Notes: a model not told the origin generated them from the letters alone. Positions 1-14,076 are shown, numbered from the stretch's first letter. The stretch is DNA of 64,000 bases from Stratiolaelaps scimitus (GCA_019614645.1 JABWDB010000008.1:8370001-8434000), one strand, 5' to 3'. A program made the numbers and translations.

Positions 1-1869
1 CTCGAATTGCCGTGGACATACGTTTTGTGCACGGCCAAAATGACAACGTATCGCGAGCGTCGATCTACTGGCGTTGGCGTACGACGACATCGTCGAGAAG
101 AGGGCCAAAATCTCCATCTGCCCGCGCATCGGATAGAAGTTGATCGCGATCGACCACAACCGTGAATCGTGCGACCGAACGCATTGTGCCGCTTTCGAAA
201 CGCCGCCGCCACTGTCGAAATAGACGTAACTTTCAACCCTTCCACCATGACCTTGGCCCCAGCGCTGTCCGGCCTGTTCGACCAGAGAGCATCAACTCTT
301 CTAGCTATTTCGTTCTTGTTGTGGCCTTGTACTCGGTGTGGTTCACACTCGCGCATCGCGCGCGCGATACTAGAAGTCGTGTACACTTCTATCTCGTGTG
401 TCGCAGCCTGAACGCCTGGCCTACCCGGAACGCTCAGGGTATCAGCCACTGACGATGGGGAGCTGGCATGGCGTTGTGTCGAGATAAATGGTCCTTGAGT
501 AGCGCTAGTAGGCGGCGGTCGCTGTCTCCAGTACGACGGCGGTCGAAGCCGCAGCCGCAGCAGCAGCTGGTGCTGCTGCGCCGCCCCAACCAGCGCAAGC
601 GGAGGTTATCTACTCATTTTCGCGCGATGTTCTACTGCGATGTTCGCCTCAAATTTGTTGCTCTGTCACGAGCTTGTTATGCCACGTGTCTTGGTCAGTA
701 GGGTAGATTACATCAGTAGACGTAGTGACAGGAGACGATAGAGAATGTCGCCTTTAAGAACGCGCTACGATCGAGGGACAAAAGCAAAATCGAACGATGT
801 ATTATATTACCTCGTATCGGCTGCCACCATTTGCTGGTAGCGATGTCATTGTACAAGGGTCAGTGAGTGGTACGCGTTGACTTCAGAACGCGGCTGACAT
901 TTGCTATATTTGCATTTCACACGCACACATGAGCAGGGGCACCTACAACGGTGGTTAGTGAGCATGAACGGCCCGTGGGAGAAACTAAAACAAATTAACT
1001 TATTCGATACAACACTATACATATTTTTTGCCCCACGTAAATGAATGGGGACATATAAATATTTATGCGCGTGAAGTATTTAATCGTGACCAGATTACAT
1101 AGCCAGTTGTGAGCGAAATCGGCCGATTGTAGCGGCCGATCAATGTTCTCCTTTGATGTGTTATTCCATCCGCCATTATGCATTCACCCTTCCATCATTA
1201 AACGTTTTCGGAACCACGAATTCGTTCATAACCACCAAAACGCTCGGGTTGTTATTGTTGTTTCGGTCTTTTTGTCACTTTTGCGTCCTGCCTCTCCGTG
1301 GCGCTGTTAATGACACCCTTCGTCATTCCCTCCTTCGCCCGAATTCGATGAGCGTTCGCCAACTATTTGGAACTTTTATGCCACACAGACTCTCCTCCCT
1401 TCAGTATTTATTATGTTTTATTATACGTGGGTCTCTATTTGTCACGCTTGCTTTCTGGTTGAGTAACGCGAGTCCCACGTAGATTGATTCCTTCGTTTTT
1501 ATTTATTTGGTGGCTTTTCTGCTCCTACCCCATCTCGATTCTATCGGAAGAAGTCTTCGGCCTCTGACCGCCCGGCGGCTCTCTCTCTCTCCTTCTGGTG
1601 TGCGCGCGCACGCGCGGTCGTTGCTCTTTATTCCTTGTCGTGGTTGTAGTTTCTCTTCAGTGAGTGGCTGGCTTCATTGTTGTGCGAGTTCGTTGTCAAT
1701 CACTCGTTACTTGGTGTGCATTCGTCTGCCTTGACGCCGCCGTGCTGGAGAGACGCCCCTTGTCGTCTGTGGTTTCGCATTATATAATGTCACAATTTCT
1801 ACAATGCGCCTTGCGAATCGATCGCCGAGTTGTTGGGCGGTGTTGGGCCATAAACGCCCCCTAAACAAA
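1..1869. other. Gene-free left edge
   Basis: No exon with recognisable protein similarity was found here. The first 300 bases are GC-rich and open on both strands; a minus-strand frame stays open for about 98 codons to the window edge, but I recognise nothing in it and it may be chance. The rest is ordinary non-coding sequence with pyrimidine-rich patches around 1.5-1.65 kb. Confidence 0.4.
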
Positions 1870-2150
1870 GTAAGTTCGATTGAAACGTTCCTCGAGTTCC
1901 GTTTTGGTGTGGGTTATAGAACCGAGGTGTGGGTTATGTTACATTCCAAGTTCTGTGAGTAGTTCCTGGAATTTTCGACCTTTGAACCGTGTTCCGTTAT
2001 CGGTGGTGATTTTGTCCGGCATAATCCCCTCGCACTAGAACACCCTATGTAACATCGCAACCACGCGAGCGGCTGATGTTTTTGGTATAGCGCTATAAGA
2101 TACGTTTCGAACACCATGATCCCGTCATCCCAAGACAGCCCTGACTTATC
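1870..2150 (-). pseudogene. Degenerate LTR-retrotransposon integrase fragment
   Basis: Read on the minus strand, this stretch gives the core of a retroelement integrase. A segment PDKITTDNGTRFKGRKFQEL corresponds to the region around the second catalytic Asp of the DDE fold, where the family shows a TDNGT.F pattern. About 20 codons later YNPHQNG corresponds to the family's YHPQ.NG, which normally runs into the catalytic Glu. The remnant is broken: stop codons interrupt it, the two blocks are in different frames, and the position expected to hold Glu reads Gly. Integrases of this kind come from Ty3/mdg4-type elements, and the spacing fits that class, but the fragment is too short to assign a clade. 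No LTRs or reverse transcriptase were seen beside it, so it is probably an old truncated insertion. Confidence 0.65.
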
Positions 2151-4800
2151 CACCTAACGGCTAGGTTAGGCCGACAGGTCGACGCTGTGAAACGTGCTCT
2201 GCTGTGACGTTGTCGGCGTCGAGAGGCAGATTCAGCTGGGTGCTCTCGAAGAGATCGCCGTCCACGGGGACGTGGACGCCGATGAACAGGAGCCTGATGT
2301 ACAGGGCTCTGAACAACAGGAGCCTCGATACGACCATATGCGTGCAAGGCTAACTGAGAGATACTACAAATTGGCGCAGTTAGAAAACCGAACGTGCACC
2401 ACCACCGCCGCCGTCGCTTATCCTGTCGACTACGCTAATTCGTAGTGTCGTACCGTGACCTGACTACTTAGCTTGGCTGTCGGTTTATTTACAGTCGTTT
2501 TTATACCTATCGAGTATAGCGCCCCCTCCAACAGTCAGAGCCACCCAGTGCCCCCCACACCTCTCTGGCTGATCGCAGCCACTTCAATGTTCTCGTTGAG
2601 GTGTTATTCCAACATTAAGGTCCTTCTAATCAAAGGGCAAGCTTTTGTTCCTAGCAGGCCAATAAATCAAGAAGCTCTATTAAAGGTAATACTACTTCGA
2701 CAACATCTACACTAATACAACATATAAGTTAAACAGAGTCAATAAGAATGGCAACTGCACCGAAACTGCCAATAGCTCCAATAGCTTGGACTGTTCAAAT
2801 GTGAACTTCTAAAGTATCTGCCTGCAGGGATGCAACAATCTCATCTCTCATAGTCAACCACATCCTGTCTTATTGTGTTCCGGCATACACCAATACTACC
2901 TCATTTCTCCGCGGTCAAAAGCGTTGCCATTTCAACCACACATCGATCGCGTCACCACTATTCCAGCCGAATAAGAGCCGGGTCTGTTCGACGTCCAGCC
3001 CCTCTACGGGATAAGGTTATCTCTTACCTATCGAATCGATTGAAGCTATTTCAGACGACGTTATCGTAGGCCAGTCCACGGTGGACACAACGGCGTAACG
3101 GTGCCAATAGCGCCCGACGTGTTCGACATCTTGATCGAAATATGGAAATATGCCAGCTGACTCGTTCATTCATTGGCTGTTTGATCCACCATCGCCAGCA
3201 GTGATATAGCGACAGCTGCAGGAGCGTCGCCATCAGCTTCGCCTCGCGCCTATCAAACGCCTGCTGCTGTAGCAAACGTGCAATTGCTACAGATACATTG
3301 CCCGCAATACAATGCAAGCGCTGCTTGCCTGTGTCGCAAAGGAGTGGACGCCGCTTGGGAACGAATACGGTTCAAACCGAGTCAAACAATGCCAACGCCA
3401 GAATAGGCAGGGGGGCGGGCGAGACAAAGGGGGTCGCCTGCCTCTTGCGGAAGCCCTGGCCAAATGCGCGTGCAGTACAATCGCCTAGCTACGCTGGCCA
3501 GCTACGACGTGAATCGACGTCATGGCGCGTTGCGCGATGATTGGCCGCCGATCGACGGCGCAAACGGCGATATTTTGCGATGATGATTCAATGGAAATAA
3601 CGAACAGAGGAGAGAAAACGGTGCGAGAGAAGTTGTTGGACCGCGCCAACGAAGCGGGCAGCAAAAGCCTGATGTCTTGTCGTTGCACCTACCGTTGGTG
3701 TGTTATTTTGTTGTCGCTTAGCGGTGACAGCCGCTAGCGTCGAGCCCTTATCATTGATGGCTATCACTGATGAAACGAAAGGTAAACCCATGTAGATGGT
3801 TGGATGGATAATAGGTAGATATAGGTTGACGGTGGACCTGAAACAGCAATCGCGGCGCAAACGATACACTACCGGATAGGGTTTCGGTAAGGCTGTTTAG
3901 GTCGCAGTGGAAGGAAGACATGCTGATACTGCTTGATAATGTCGTTAGGGTAGCTCAGCTCAAGCGGCAAACGAAGGTGTAGATACGGGGCGCCAACTGA
4001 ACGAATAGGTCGGTCTTGAGCAGCGACATACACAACATAAATAAGGCACACACATGTTGGCCGCCTGTTGGCTGAAGCGAGCTGAGAAAAAGTGACAGCT
4101 GAACGTATCAGGACAAAAAAAAAGCCATCCCAGCTTTATTTTACATTGCGCACCCAGAGGATTGCCTTTACTTCGATGGACACGAATATCGCAGCTATTC
4201 TTGGCACATGCTGTTCACTTTCTGTCCGAACACTGGACAGCATATCGGTGCGAAACAGAGAGTCGGCGCACGACTCACAGCTGTCCATTATCAACTGTGC
4301 AACGTTTGGTCACTGCCATTAATCGAACGTGTCCTGTACGGCTGCAGATTGAACGGCACAGATCGCTTTCTGCCAGAAGGGCGAGCTAATGATATAAGCA
4401 CTATTTAGCTTATGGTCAAAATAGCTATTCTGAATTTAACAGCATGTCTGTGTACGCAATGCACATGTTCTCGAAGGATAAAATGGCAAATGGCGTGCAT
4501 TTCCAAAAAAAAAACAACTTTATAATATAGGACCATTCAGATAGCGCTATTTGGATTTTTCTGATTTCTTCTATCTCTGTATTTTCTATGTATATGTTAC
4601 TAAATTTACAATCATAGTGTTGCATTGAAAGTCAGCAATGTATTCGGTAAATTTTACAATAAGATTAAGGTGTATGGCTAATATTTAGCTAAAGATATCA
4701 AAGTAAGAAATGGAAGTTGTTTGCGTTCTACGCAAGATATGGAGTCTCAAATTAAACTTATACCTATTTCCAACTGGTTATTTTTACAAGCTCCTTTCCG

Positions 4801-4827
4801 TATATATATATATATATATATATATAA
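4801..4827. repeat. (TA)13 microsatellite
   Basis: Uninterrupted TA dinucleotides in intergenic DNA. Confidence 0.95.
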
Positions 4828-5250
4828 GATTGTCGCATGAAGAGAACTCAATTTGATTGAATTTGACGCCTGCCGACGACAAATCAAACTGTTCTGGTAT
4901 TTTTTTTTGTTCTTCTTGAATGCTTAGCTACTCTTGCAACGTTATAGAGTTATAGATCGAGTTGTCTGTCTCTTCAATGGTGCAATTTGCTTCTCGAGTC
5001 GGCATGCAGGCGTTGCAGGCAAAATCTACTCGGACAGGCGCGAGTGATGCCAAGTGCGTAAGCAATAGCGACAACAACAAGAACAACAGTGGCTATATGT
5101 TTTTGTCCACGTGTGACTCGAACAGCGTCAGTTTGCCAGCACGAGTCGACCATCTCGCTCTGACTCTCAGGGCAGAGACCGACTTCAAGGCCGGGACAGC
5201 CCCAGATTACGGAGTCGTTCGGGCGCTTTGGCGCCTTTTCTCGTCTTCAG

Positions 5251-5267
5251 CTCTCTCTCTCTCTCTC
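5251..5267. repeat. (CT)n microsatellite
   Basis: Short perfect CT run just upstream of a GGC run. Confidence 0.9.
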
Positions 5268-5324
5268 GCCATTGAACCAAGCGAACAGCAGCAGTAGCCA
5301 CACGGCAATTTACACGATAGGAGA

Positions 5325-5345
5325 CGGCGGCGGCGGCGGCGGCGG
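5325..5345. repeat. (GGC)n run
   Basis: About seven GGC units in a locally GC-rich patch. Confidence 0.9.
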
Positions 5346-5539
5346 ACGACGAACTTCTGTTGGCGCCGCGTCGATGGTCGCCTTCAATTTCGGCAACAAC
5401 CTCCTCAGATCATACGCGTTTCGTACGAATGTACACAACATATACAAAATACGTGTACAGTGATAATTGGCCACAGACACTGTGTGAATTATTGCCGATT
5501 GGCTATAGCAGACATTCCGTTAGTACTACTATAATAGTA

Positions 5540-5612
5540 GATTATTATTATTATTATTATTATTACTACTACTACTACTGTTGTTATTATTACTATGATT
5601 ATTATTATTATT
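5540..5612. repeat. (TTA)/(TAC) trinucleotide array
   Basis: TTA units pass into ACT units and then back to TTA/ATT, a compound trinucleotide microsatellite. It produces an artificial poly-Tyr reading frame that should not be called as protein. Confidence 0.95.
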
Positions 5613-7734
5613 CAAATATGTTTTTCATTTCTGGTCTTGTTTCCGCATGGAAATACCGTTCGTTCGAGCAATTCGGTAGCCTGCTTACAACGGTTGCAAC
5701 GGCGAGACGTACTACAAACCACTATGCTCTATTCATAGTCGCTTTAGCTGTTTCATCTGTCATGACACGCAACTGGCACTGTGTACCTGACGATTGGCTT
5801 TTCAGGTGTACCGTTGGCATTTGTCGGATACACCCTGTCACGTCTGTCATGGAATCCAGTGTTTTTTTTTTTACCATATTGGCAATCGATAGATCGACAG
5901 ACTGTTTATTATCTACCATCGGGTGTGATAACGCTAAAGCATAGCGTTCGACGACGGTGCACAGGTTTTCCACGGTTGTTCACGACGATTATTGCAATGG
6001 GGCGTCCCATTGTCCGTTCCCTGGTCGAGTTACTATCATGCGATATATAGCATGACTCGTCGATTTTATGACGAGTTGAACGAACAGCGACCCCTTTTCT
6101 TGTCATTTCGACTGAATTCTGTTTCGAGCGTCATACCGATCACACGTTCATCATCGGTGACGCAGGACGCTGCTGTTCAAGGCGATACCGTTCAACGAGA
6201 CGGCCTGAACAGACCTGTGAGGCGTCTTCGATGTATTTTCGACTATACGTCTCTGTTCACTTAATTGCAAGCCGTATCGCAAGTAGTTAGCTATGCGACA
6301 ATGTTACAAAGTCGCAAGACGATTGCCAATAATCATATTCAACCTACTGCGACGTCGAACATAAACGTTATCAGCGCATGCTGTGTGTCGATCCACTTGA
6401 CTCGAGTCAACCATGATTAGATGTATCAACAGGAGGAATGATGTTGGCCTGCCGCCAGCTGCTGCTATGTGGCCAACACGCTCACTCACTCACCACTCAA
6501 AGTGACACACGTGTTCAATGTCCTTGTAAACAGCCGCCGAAGCAGCAGCGTTCTACGAACCCCGTCGTATCGGCGGCTGCCTGCTCACCGTACGCAGTAA
6601 GGCAAGCAAACATGCCGTCAGCTCAGTTTGTCGATAGTCAGTGGACTTTCAATAGCACTCAGTGAGAAGTCGCTCGCCGAACAGCCTAACGGCCTGTTGG
6701 GGCGCGTGCCACGAACGGTGGGCACGGCCAACGGGTGAATCTGAACAACAAAAGGACAAGAGCAACTACGTAATTGTTGTCGGCGTCCGCTGCAGCGACC
6801 GCCGTCACGTAACTATGACTGATAGCAGATGTAGAGCAGGCGACACAGCGATGGCGGTGGTACTCGATCACCGTTTGACGGTGGCAGCGTATTGTGGGGA
6901 CAGTATCGACTCGCCACTCTTGTTCTACAGTTGATCATTTGAGTGTTATGTATCGCATATACGTAGGTATCATGTATTGCATGTATAGCTATCATGTATT
7001 ACGGATAAAGCACAGGTGCATAGGGCGTCTAATGTATGGCGGAATTAAAGGGGGCGAGCGTGGAGTTCACCCCGTCGTCTCGGAACACGCCAATGGTGGA
7101 CATTGTTATACAGAGGCTCACATGGCGGTGAGTGGTGGATTTACAGGTTAATCGATCTTTGGGGTCGATATTGGTCGATACATCGGGGAAGTGTCTCTCT
7201 TGCTGTCGCGTCGTTGAGGAAACAATACAATGTAATGTTTATTGGGCCATTAACCGAACTGCCGTTGGTAAATAAAAACAATATACGGCACATCGTTGAC
7301 GGACGGTCCCGCTGACCGTGTTTCAGTGATTGTTTCAATGCTGAGTTAATCAAATAATTCAAGTTGCGATTACCTATTATCGAATGAATGTTATAGAACT
7401 TCGTAAATGCTGTCTATATTTGTTCGTTCTTGGGCAACCCGCTAGTATGATCCCCCCTCTCGAGAAATTGGGCCGTTTACCTAGATTGCAAGCAAGCGAT
7501 CACCGGCTCGAAACAAAACTCTTGCAAACAAGTATCCCTTTCTATACGTACCCGTTACAAACACCATAAACTAGTCTTTGGGTTTTTGTTTCGTGTCCAC
7601 AGTTGGGTATACCAATGCATTGTTGGAAAGTACACCATCGTCTCTGTCTCAGATAAGCGCAGAAATTCGTACAACAATCGGTCACAATGCCAACTATATG
7701 ACTTTACACAACACTGTTTGTATAACGAATTCAG

Positions 7735-7761
7735 ATATATATATATATATATATATATATA
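7735..7761. repeat. (TA)13 microsatellite
   Basis: Perfect TA array in intergenic DNA. Confidence 0.95.
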
Positions 7762-8919
7762 GGCGGAACCTGAAGCATGTGCTCAATTATACAAGCTTCG
7801 CTGTGAACCCTCAGCTATAGAGATTTGTCTCCCTGATAACTAATAGCTCATTAGAGTCAATGATGATCAACACAAAGCTTACTAAGAAGCGTCCGTCATC
7901 GAAACGCAACACCGGATCGGCATCCGTTCGACGTTCACGGTATCCATCCCCGATCTCGACGAAACCACGCACCGCCACCCCTGTCAGTTTCAGCCAACTC
8001 ACACACACGTGTGTGCCCGTCTGTGTATCGCTCGTTCGTATACGAGCAACAGTTATGTTCTTCTTTGTCTGCATTGTTGAATATTGTTCGGTAAACACTT
8101 TTTTCCTCTCGACATTACCTAGCCGAAACGACCCCTGCTCAATCGTCCGCTATCGTAAGCGATGACGGATTGCCGACGCCGCATTTAGCCGACGCATGCA
8201 AACGCCACGCTACCGTCGCCCGTCGACCGAAACACATGCACAGAAGAAAACAAACACTTCGCAAACGGCGCCTCACCGAACGAATGGAACAAATTCGCGG
8301 GACATGTGTTCACCTGAACAAAAAAAAAGTAGATAGAAGGCACTACTAGATCGGTGACACGGTGACGAAAACAGAAGAAAACTGACGAGAATCCATTTCG
8401 GCGGAAAGTTCGTCGGGTGGCGGACCGACGGATGGACGGACGAGTCTGCATGCAAGCAACCAGAGTCTCACAAACGTGCTCAACTTTTCATCCTTTTTGC
8501 ATCCCCGAGGGAGAGGATCGGGAGCGAGTCGATGCCGGTGCGCCGAGAAATTGTAGTCTGAGGCGGAAAATTACCGAGTTTTAGATGGACGGGCAAAAAA
8601 TAAAAGTTGATTGGCCTAATAAAGCGGCAAATGTGTGCGTGTGTGTGTGATGAACCAAGGAAACAGCGCTGACGTTGACAACACGGGTGGCACGGGCAGG
8701 CGACGCGCCGGTGGAAAAAACAATGCAAGAGGAACATGTCGATGGATGGAATCTTCCATTTACGCTGTCGTAGCTTCAGCAATTTGTTAAGATTGTTGTT
8801 GTTGCTGTTTTTTGGTCATCGTATTATAATAGATTAGTGACAAAATGCAAAGGTTCTTCTAAACATCTGACGATAGCTAAAAAATGGTTCGGAAATCGGG
8901 GGCAGTGACACATATACGC

Positions 8920-8951
<32 letters not shown>
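8920..8951. repeat. (ATT)n microsatellite
   Basis: ATT units with one interruption. Confidence 0.9.
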
Positions 8952-9348
8952 ATGGACTATGTATAATACGATGTCTGTGTCGTTCCTTCATAGCTGACAC
9001 AATATGGTTGGAAGTAAATATTTAAAATAACTTCTGGCATTCTTATTGATTTTTTGTGGGGCGATCCTGTTGTTTCAAGTTGAGCTAATGCTCTCGCGAA
9101 AGAACGATCCATCTCTAAATATGAAAGATGCCTGCGAAGGGTGCATCTCTACGCAAATGTGTACTGCACAGAGAAATTGATCTCTGCCAGTCCCGTTCAA
9201 CAGTAGACTCGATTGATTTCGAAGCACTCGAAAATGACCAGATTATTCCTCTAAAATCGCTCGTCAAACGGATGACGTTGTACGGTCCGAACCTGGTCTT
9301 TCCCCGATGAATCATTCTCTCTCATCGCATTTTTCATCATGCTATTCT

Positions 9349-9359
9349 TATTACTATTC

Positions 9360-9390
<31 letters not shown>
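9349..9390. repeat. (ATT)n microsatellite
   Basis: About twelve TTA/ATT units with two interruptions. Confidence 0.9.
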
Positions 9391-9934
9391 TTTATGGTAA
9401 TAATTGACTCCGCTACTCAGCCTCTCTGAGTCAGGCTCGTTTTTTCAACAAGATTTTGTCGACAGCTCGCCCTCACGATCGTTGTACACCCTCTCACACA
9501 AAAACACACCGAACGCGGACAACGTCCGTCCACGGATTCCCATTCGCTCGCCCGTAGGCTCCGTTCCCCTTTCAGCCAATAGACTCAGCTCAGTTGCTAC
9601 TATGTCTCCTCGTTGGACCTCTGCCTGCCTTTATATGTCTGCATCTGCTCATACAATCTTTGATTTGTGACTATCATCTCGTTGTTATTTATTCGTGTGT
9701 CACCGGGTGGCTATTGCTGCTGCCGGCTGACGTTTACATCTTCGCTCGATTCGATGACAGAAAACTTCTGCAGCTGCTGGCGTTCCTCGTCGATGAGTCG
9801 AGAGGCAGACAAGCTAAACAGGCAATTACCGTCGCCCGATGATTGCATCATGTTTGATCATCAACAATGGCGCCATTTAGTCAGCCAGTTTTCTCGGGGC
9901 CGTTTGGTTTCATTCAACATAAAGTGTACAGACG

Positions 9935-9988
<54 letters not shown>
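9935..9988. repeat. Long (TA)n microsatellite
   Basis: About 54 bases of TA with a single T insertion near the middle. Confidence 0.95.
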
Positions 9989-9990
<2 letters not shown>

Positions 9991-10438
9991 AATGATGCGA
10001 TCATCAACAGAGAGCGGCAATCGATAAAGGACACGATAGCTGTGCGAATGTAATATGTGCACACCATCCATTTAGCTATATACAATTTTTACCCCAGCCG
10101 AATAGTATGGTATGCTATATTCAATAATAAGCTCATTATGTACGGGTTGCTTTGCGTCTTGGGATAGCGACTATCAGACAGGGCGGAGACAGTGAGATGA
10201 TCATAGACATGGCTTTTTCGGTAAGAGCGAAAATACATCCACACGTAAATGCTGCAGCGAAAGCTTCAAATTGGCATCAGGTGCTCGAAACCAAACGATT
10301 GCGACCGCTAGACCTGCCCTCGGTATCTTCCGACCAATTCTGTTGTAATAATCAATTGTGACAAAAGCACGACGTTGTTATAGGATCCTGATGCTTGAAG
10401 GTACCACGCTCTATCTAAGACACGTCCACCCAGTTACA

Positions 10439-10452
10439 ATATATATATATAT
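10439..10452. repeat. (TA)7 microsatellite
   Basis: Short perfect TA array. Confidence 0.85.
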
Positions 10453-11177
10453 TGTGCACATAAAAACACCTGCTCAAACCAGTACGTCCAAGCAAGTAAA
10501 ATGCCACCAGTAAATTACATGTTTCCCTCATTTGACTCAGGCAGAAAAGAGTCCGGGACTCTGGACCCGGTCTAAGCCCTCACCGGCCCCTAAACGGCCC
10601 CATCAATGGTCCTCAATGGACCTCATGAAATCAACGTGGGAACACTCTGTGCCTATGATAACACTGTGCGTAAATTGTCGAATAAGAATAGCCTGCCACC
10701 CATTCGTCGATAAGAATAATGACACAACGAAGAGGAATCATGTTCTTGCTGCTGCTTGAATGGGTATTCTCCTGTGGGGTCCGGTGGCATCAAATATTGA
10801 CGTTGAAGCCACAGGGCGGCCTCGATACCTTGTGAATTGATACGTGTGTGAATTGAACGAACGGTCGGACGACAAACGGAGTAACAGATTGATCGCGTCC
10901 TGCGGAAAACAGGACAAAATGAACGAAACTCCCGTACGGAGTGAAATAAGTAGTTGGCAACAGGACGATGGGTCTCCGAACGTAGTCTACTCGTTTATAA
11001 TTTTACAAGAACATTAGCGAACACGATTCAGTGCATCTTTTCGCTACGGTAGTTTAGTGACTGTACGTGATAGCTGCCTGTTGTTGCTGCTATTGTCGCC
11101 TGCCTGCTCAGGTGTGTTCTATCGTTGCATGTACCATCTCGCTTTCGAGTAGATCGATTATGTTTTCTGTAGTCTTG

Positions 11178-11196
11178 CTCTCTCTCTCTCTCTCTA
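11178..11196. repeat. (CT)n microsatellite
   Basis: Perfect CT run of about 19 bases. Confidence 0.9.
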
Positions 11197-11396
11197 TCGG
11201 GCTCAATCCTTCGTGTTGGTGCAAAGTGAGTGTGTGCATATATCTATATTTATATATCGCCGTGTCTTATCGTGTCGTTACTGCCGGTCCCATCTAAAAT
11301 TCGCGAAAGTTCAAGGTCGCCCAGCTGCTCTCGTCGTTCTCGTATCGTTATCGGAAATCAGCCTGCAATGGTAAGCTTGTCGCCGACGGAGTCCCG

Positions 11397-11627
11397 ATGC
11401 AACTACTTCTGCTGACCGTGGTAGTTGATTTTGGTCAGCCACGCGTCGACGGTCAATGTTTACTGTCCTGCCAGCCCGGCAATAACAAAGTGGGCTGCAT
11501 TCGGCCAACAGCTGTATGCGGTGGCGGCAAGGAGATAGCGACTATGTCAGGAATGCCGAGGACCCGGACGCCGAGAGTCTGCTGTAGAGATGCAAATTGG
11601 CGGCGGTGCCGGCAGCGTTCTCTTTGA
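11397..11627 (+). CDS. Possible small secreted cysteine-rich protein
   Basis: I do not recognise this frame. It encodes 76 residues beginning MQLLLLTVVV, a short hydrophobic stretch that could be a signal peptide. A cysteine-containing segment follows with the spacing C-x3-C-x8-C-x6-C, then a CC pair and one more Cys near the C-terminus. The context is weak: no family match, no clear splice partners, and an overlapping minus-strand frame of similar length. It could be one exon of a longer gene, or chance. No function is proposed. Confidence 0.25.
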   Translation: MQLLLLTVVVDFGQPRVDGQCLLSCQPGNNKVGCIRPTAVCGGGKEIATMSGMPRTRTPRVCCRDANWRRCRQRSL

Positions 11628-14076
11628 GGCTAGGAAGCTGACGGGCAGACTACGAGTGCAGCTAACTGGTTAAAGATGATGCAGTCAACTCAGCTCACTC
11701 GGGTGTCACAGCAGCTCTCAATCAGCGGGTGGCACTTGGCCAACTGGCGAAGTAAAAGGCCGACAGACGTGTGCCCCTTGAATGTGTACCCAGATTAATT
11801 TAGGACACGGCGGGAGAGAGATCCGTTGGATGAGCGATTTTGTCACAATGTGTCCGATTCTCTCCAGCACTACCACTACCCGCCAACGGCACGTAGCCGC
11901 CACGTCGCACGGTGAAGCGCGCGCACGCACTCACACACGGGTGATAGCAGCAGCACAATTTATCAAAATTATGAAGTAGTCGGGATCAGTCGGGGCAGGG
12001 CGGTAGGTGGCGAGTCCGAGATCACAACGCGTGATACTGTTTAATTCGGTCGATTATGGCCACGTGGGGAGCGTCTTCCACTTGCTGTGTGCGGTCGTCT
12101 GTTGCGGCGCACTCGACCGGAACAATCAGTGTCAATCAATTATCATAATATTTATTCGTTATTCTTGTTCCCCTTAAATTGCGTTGCGGTCCCGCTCCCG
12201 TGCTAATACGTCAAGCATGGTTAATCTAATTCGTCTCCGACTGGGCTGCTCTACATCGAATCAAGAATATGCCAATGTCTACCTATTGTTTATGATGACC
12301 TCTGGCACTGTCGAACGACGACTGTCAAATGATATTGCCCCGAAAAAAAAGAATTCAAATAACTCAACTGCAGCGTTCTCTATGATGGCTGTCTAGTGTT
12401 GCTGTCAGCCTCAAGGAGATTCAGGCATATTCGTTGCTTGCGAGCACAGTGCCATATTAATTAGCTATATAATAATTGGTCGGCTTTTGTTATCATGCCC
12501 ATTTGCAAACAGACATAAAACTGGCGCAAAAAAAATTTTAAATTCATCTCATTAATAAATAGCTGAGCTTTTATTTGTCAACAGCATCTTCTCTGAGCAA
12601 TTGAGAGAACTGAAAATGAACGAAATGCAATTGCAGTTTATCGGGCATTTGCTATTCGAAGTGTGTTGTTTCACATTTTGTCTGCGCCATAGCTAAGACC
12701 ACAGCGAAGGTAACAAAACCGGCTGTAGTTCCGATGTTACCTCGATCTATGCAGCACCTGCATAATAAAAAGAAACTAGCTGTGCCGTGACGCTCCGTGG
12801 GTACTGGTGAACCTCGCGAGGGCAGCGAAGTGGTTCGATACTGGTAGGGTTTGTCGTTTCAGCATTTCTTTTAACTAACACAACTAATACTTTTTTTTTC
12901 TTTTTAAATCAAGCTTTTCCTAAACGTGACTGATCCTCACCATCGTCTCCCTTAGGTGGACTCCCCCAGATCTTCAACAGATACCAATCGATACGAACTT
13001 AAGTTTGTTGTCGGAACAGCTGCATCACCCCAGACGGCAATGAATGCACGTATTACCGTGATCCGATTCCGACAGTGTGCGTAGTTTGGTAACTTCATTC
13101 AGACTCTGTTCATTCAGGTGACTTACCCTCCACTGGGCCGCTCACGTTTATACGCATTTTACTTGTATCATAATTTATTAAGGTTCCTTTACTCTAATCG
13201 AAGACCGAAGCGAAAATCCTGTAGTGCACTAAGATAAAGACAATCAAGCACTATATTCCAGTACGCTTTTTATTATGCGAATGGTATTGGTTTTTCTGGT
13301 TGAGCTCCTTGACATTTTACTGAGGCAGAATGTATCGTACAAATCTGTGCATACGGTTTAAGATTGTTAAAGTTTATATTAAATAAAATAAAAACTTCGT
13401 ACAATGCCAAAAGTCACAGGGACAACACTTAATGATGAAAATTATCGATCATTTCAGGCAAAAAGGCCTGACGCAATCGGCTGACTATTCAGAGACGGCG
13501 GTTCGAAAATGGATTCTCTACCTTCCTTCGTGTCTTGCACTATACTGAACGCCCAAGCGATGCGAGCAACTAAATACTAACAGCAATCGCTGACACAAAT
13601 AACAAATACACGACACCTTAGCGCGTATTGTGCTATCGTGATACGGCGTGGAATTCTTTCTAGAGAAGGGCAGAAAAGCGTGTTACATATCGAATTTTGT
13701 GATTGAACTGAAATCGTATCTTTTCTCATCAAGTTCATATGGCTTTGTAGTACTTTACAATCGGCATAACATCTGATACGCCACTGTAAATGTGCTGCAC
13801 TAAATATACGTAAGGCGCTAAAATGTGGCTGAGAGCTGTTTTTTTGCGAACTGTTGCGGATGATAACGTCACTTCGGGTTTGTTTTTTATATTCTTACTT
13901 ATAGCCTATTTAGGTTGATTTGGAACGAAACTTCCACAGGCCACTCCTCATAAACCATCTTCTAAGATAGAACACGACTCTCAACGTTGGGTCGTACAAG
14001 TAAAAGCTGTATGTTCAATGTATGTTTATACGGACATCCCCTCAACGGTCAGGAGGATCTAATAGCGATAGTGAAT
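11628..14076. other. Intergenic, downstream of the clathrin light chain gene
   Basis: No coding exon or structured RNA was recognised. The A+T-rich 12.4-14.0 kb part presumably includes the 3' UTR and polyadenylation region of the minus-strand gene that ends at 14077. Confidence 0.4.

Larger units (their letters stand above)
2151..11396. other. Intergenic, microsatellite-rich
   Basis: No gene is supported. The stretch contains (TA)n, (CT)n, (GGC)n and (ATT)n arrays listed separately. A plus-strand ATG frame of 60 codons at 9128-9310 has a coding-like composition, ending in a short basic/hydrophobic tail, but has no recognisable family and is overlapped by an equally long minus-strand frame. 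Confidence 0.4.

Noticed and set aside
1..294. Minus-strand open frame of about 98 codons at the left edge
   Set aside because: The region is GC-rich and open in several frames; no family similarity and no splice signals I trust.
5360..5944. 194-codon plus-strand frame
   Set aside because: Mostly poly-Tyr from a trinucleotide microsatellite; low-complexity artefact.
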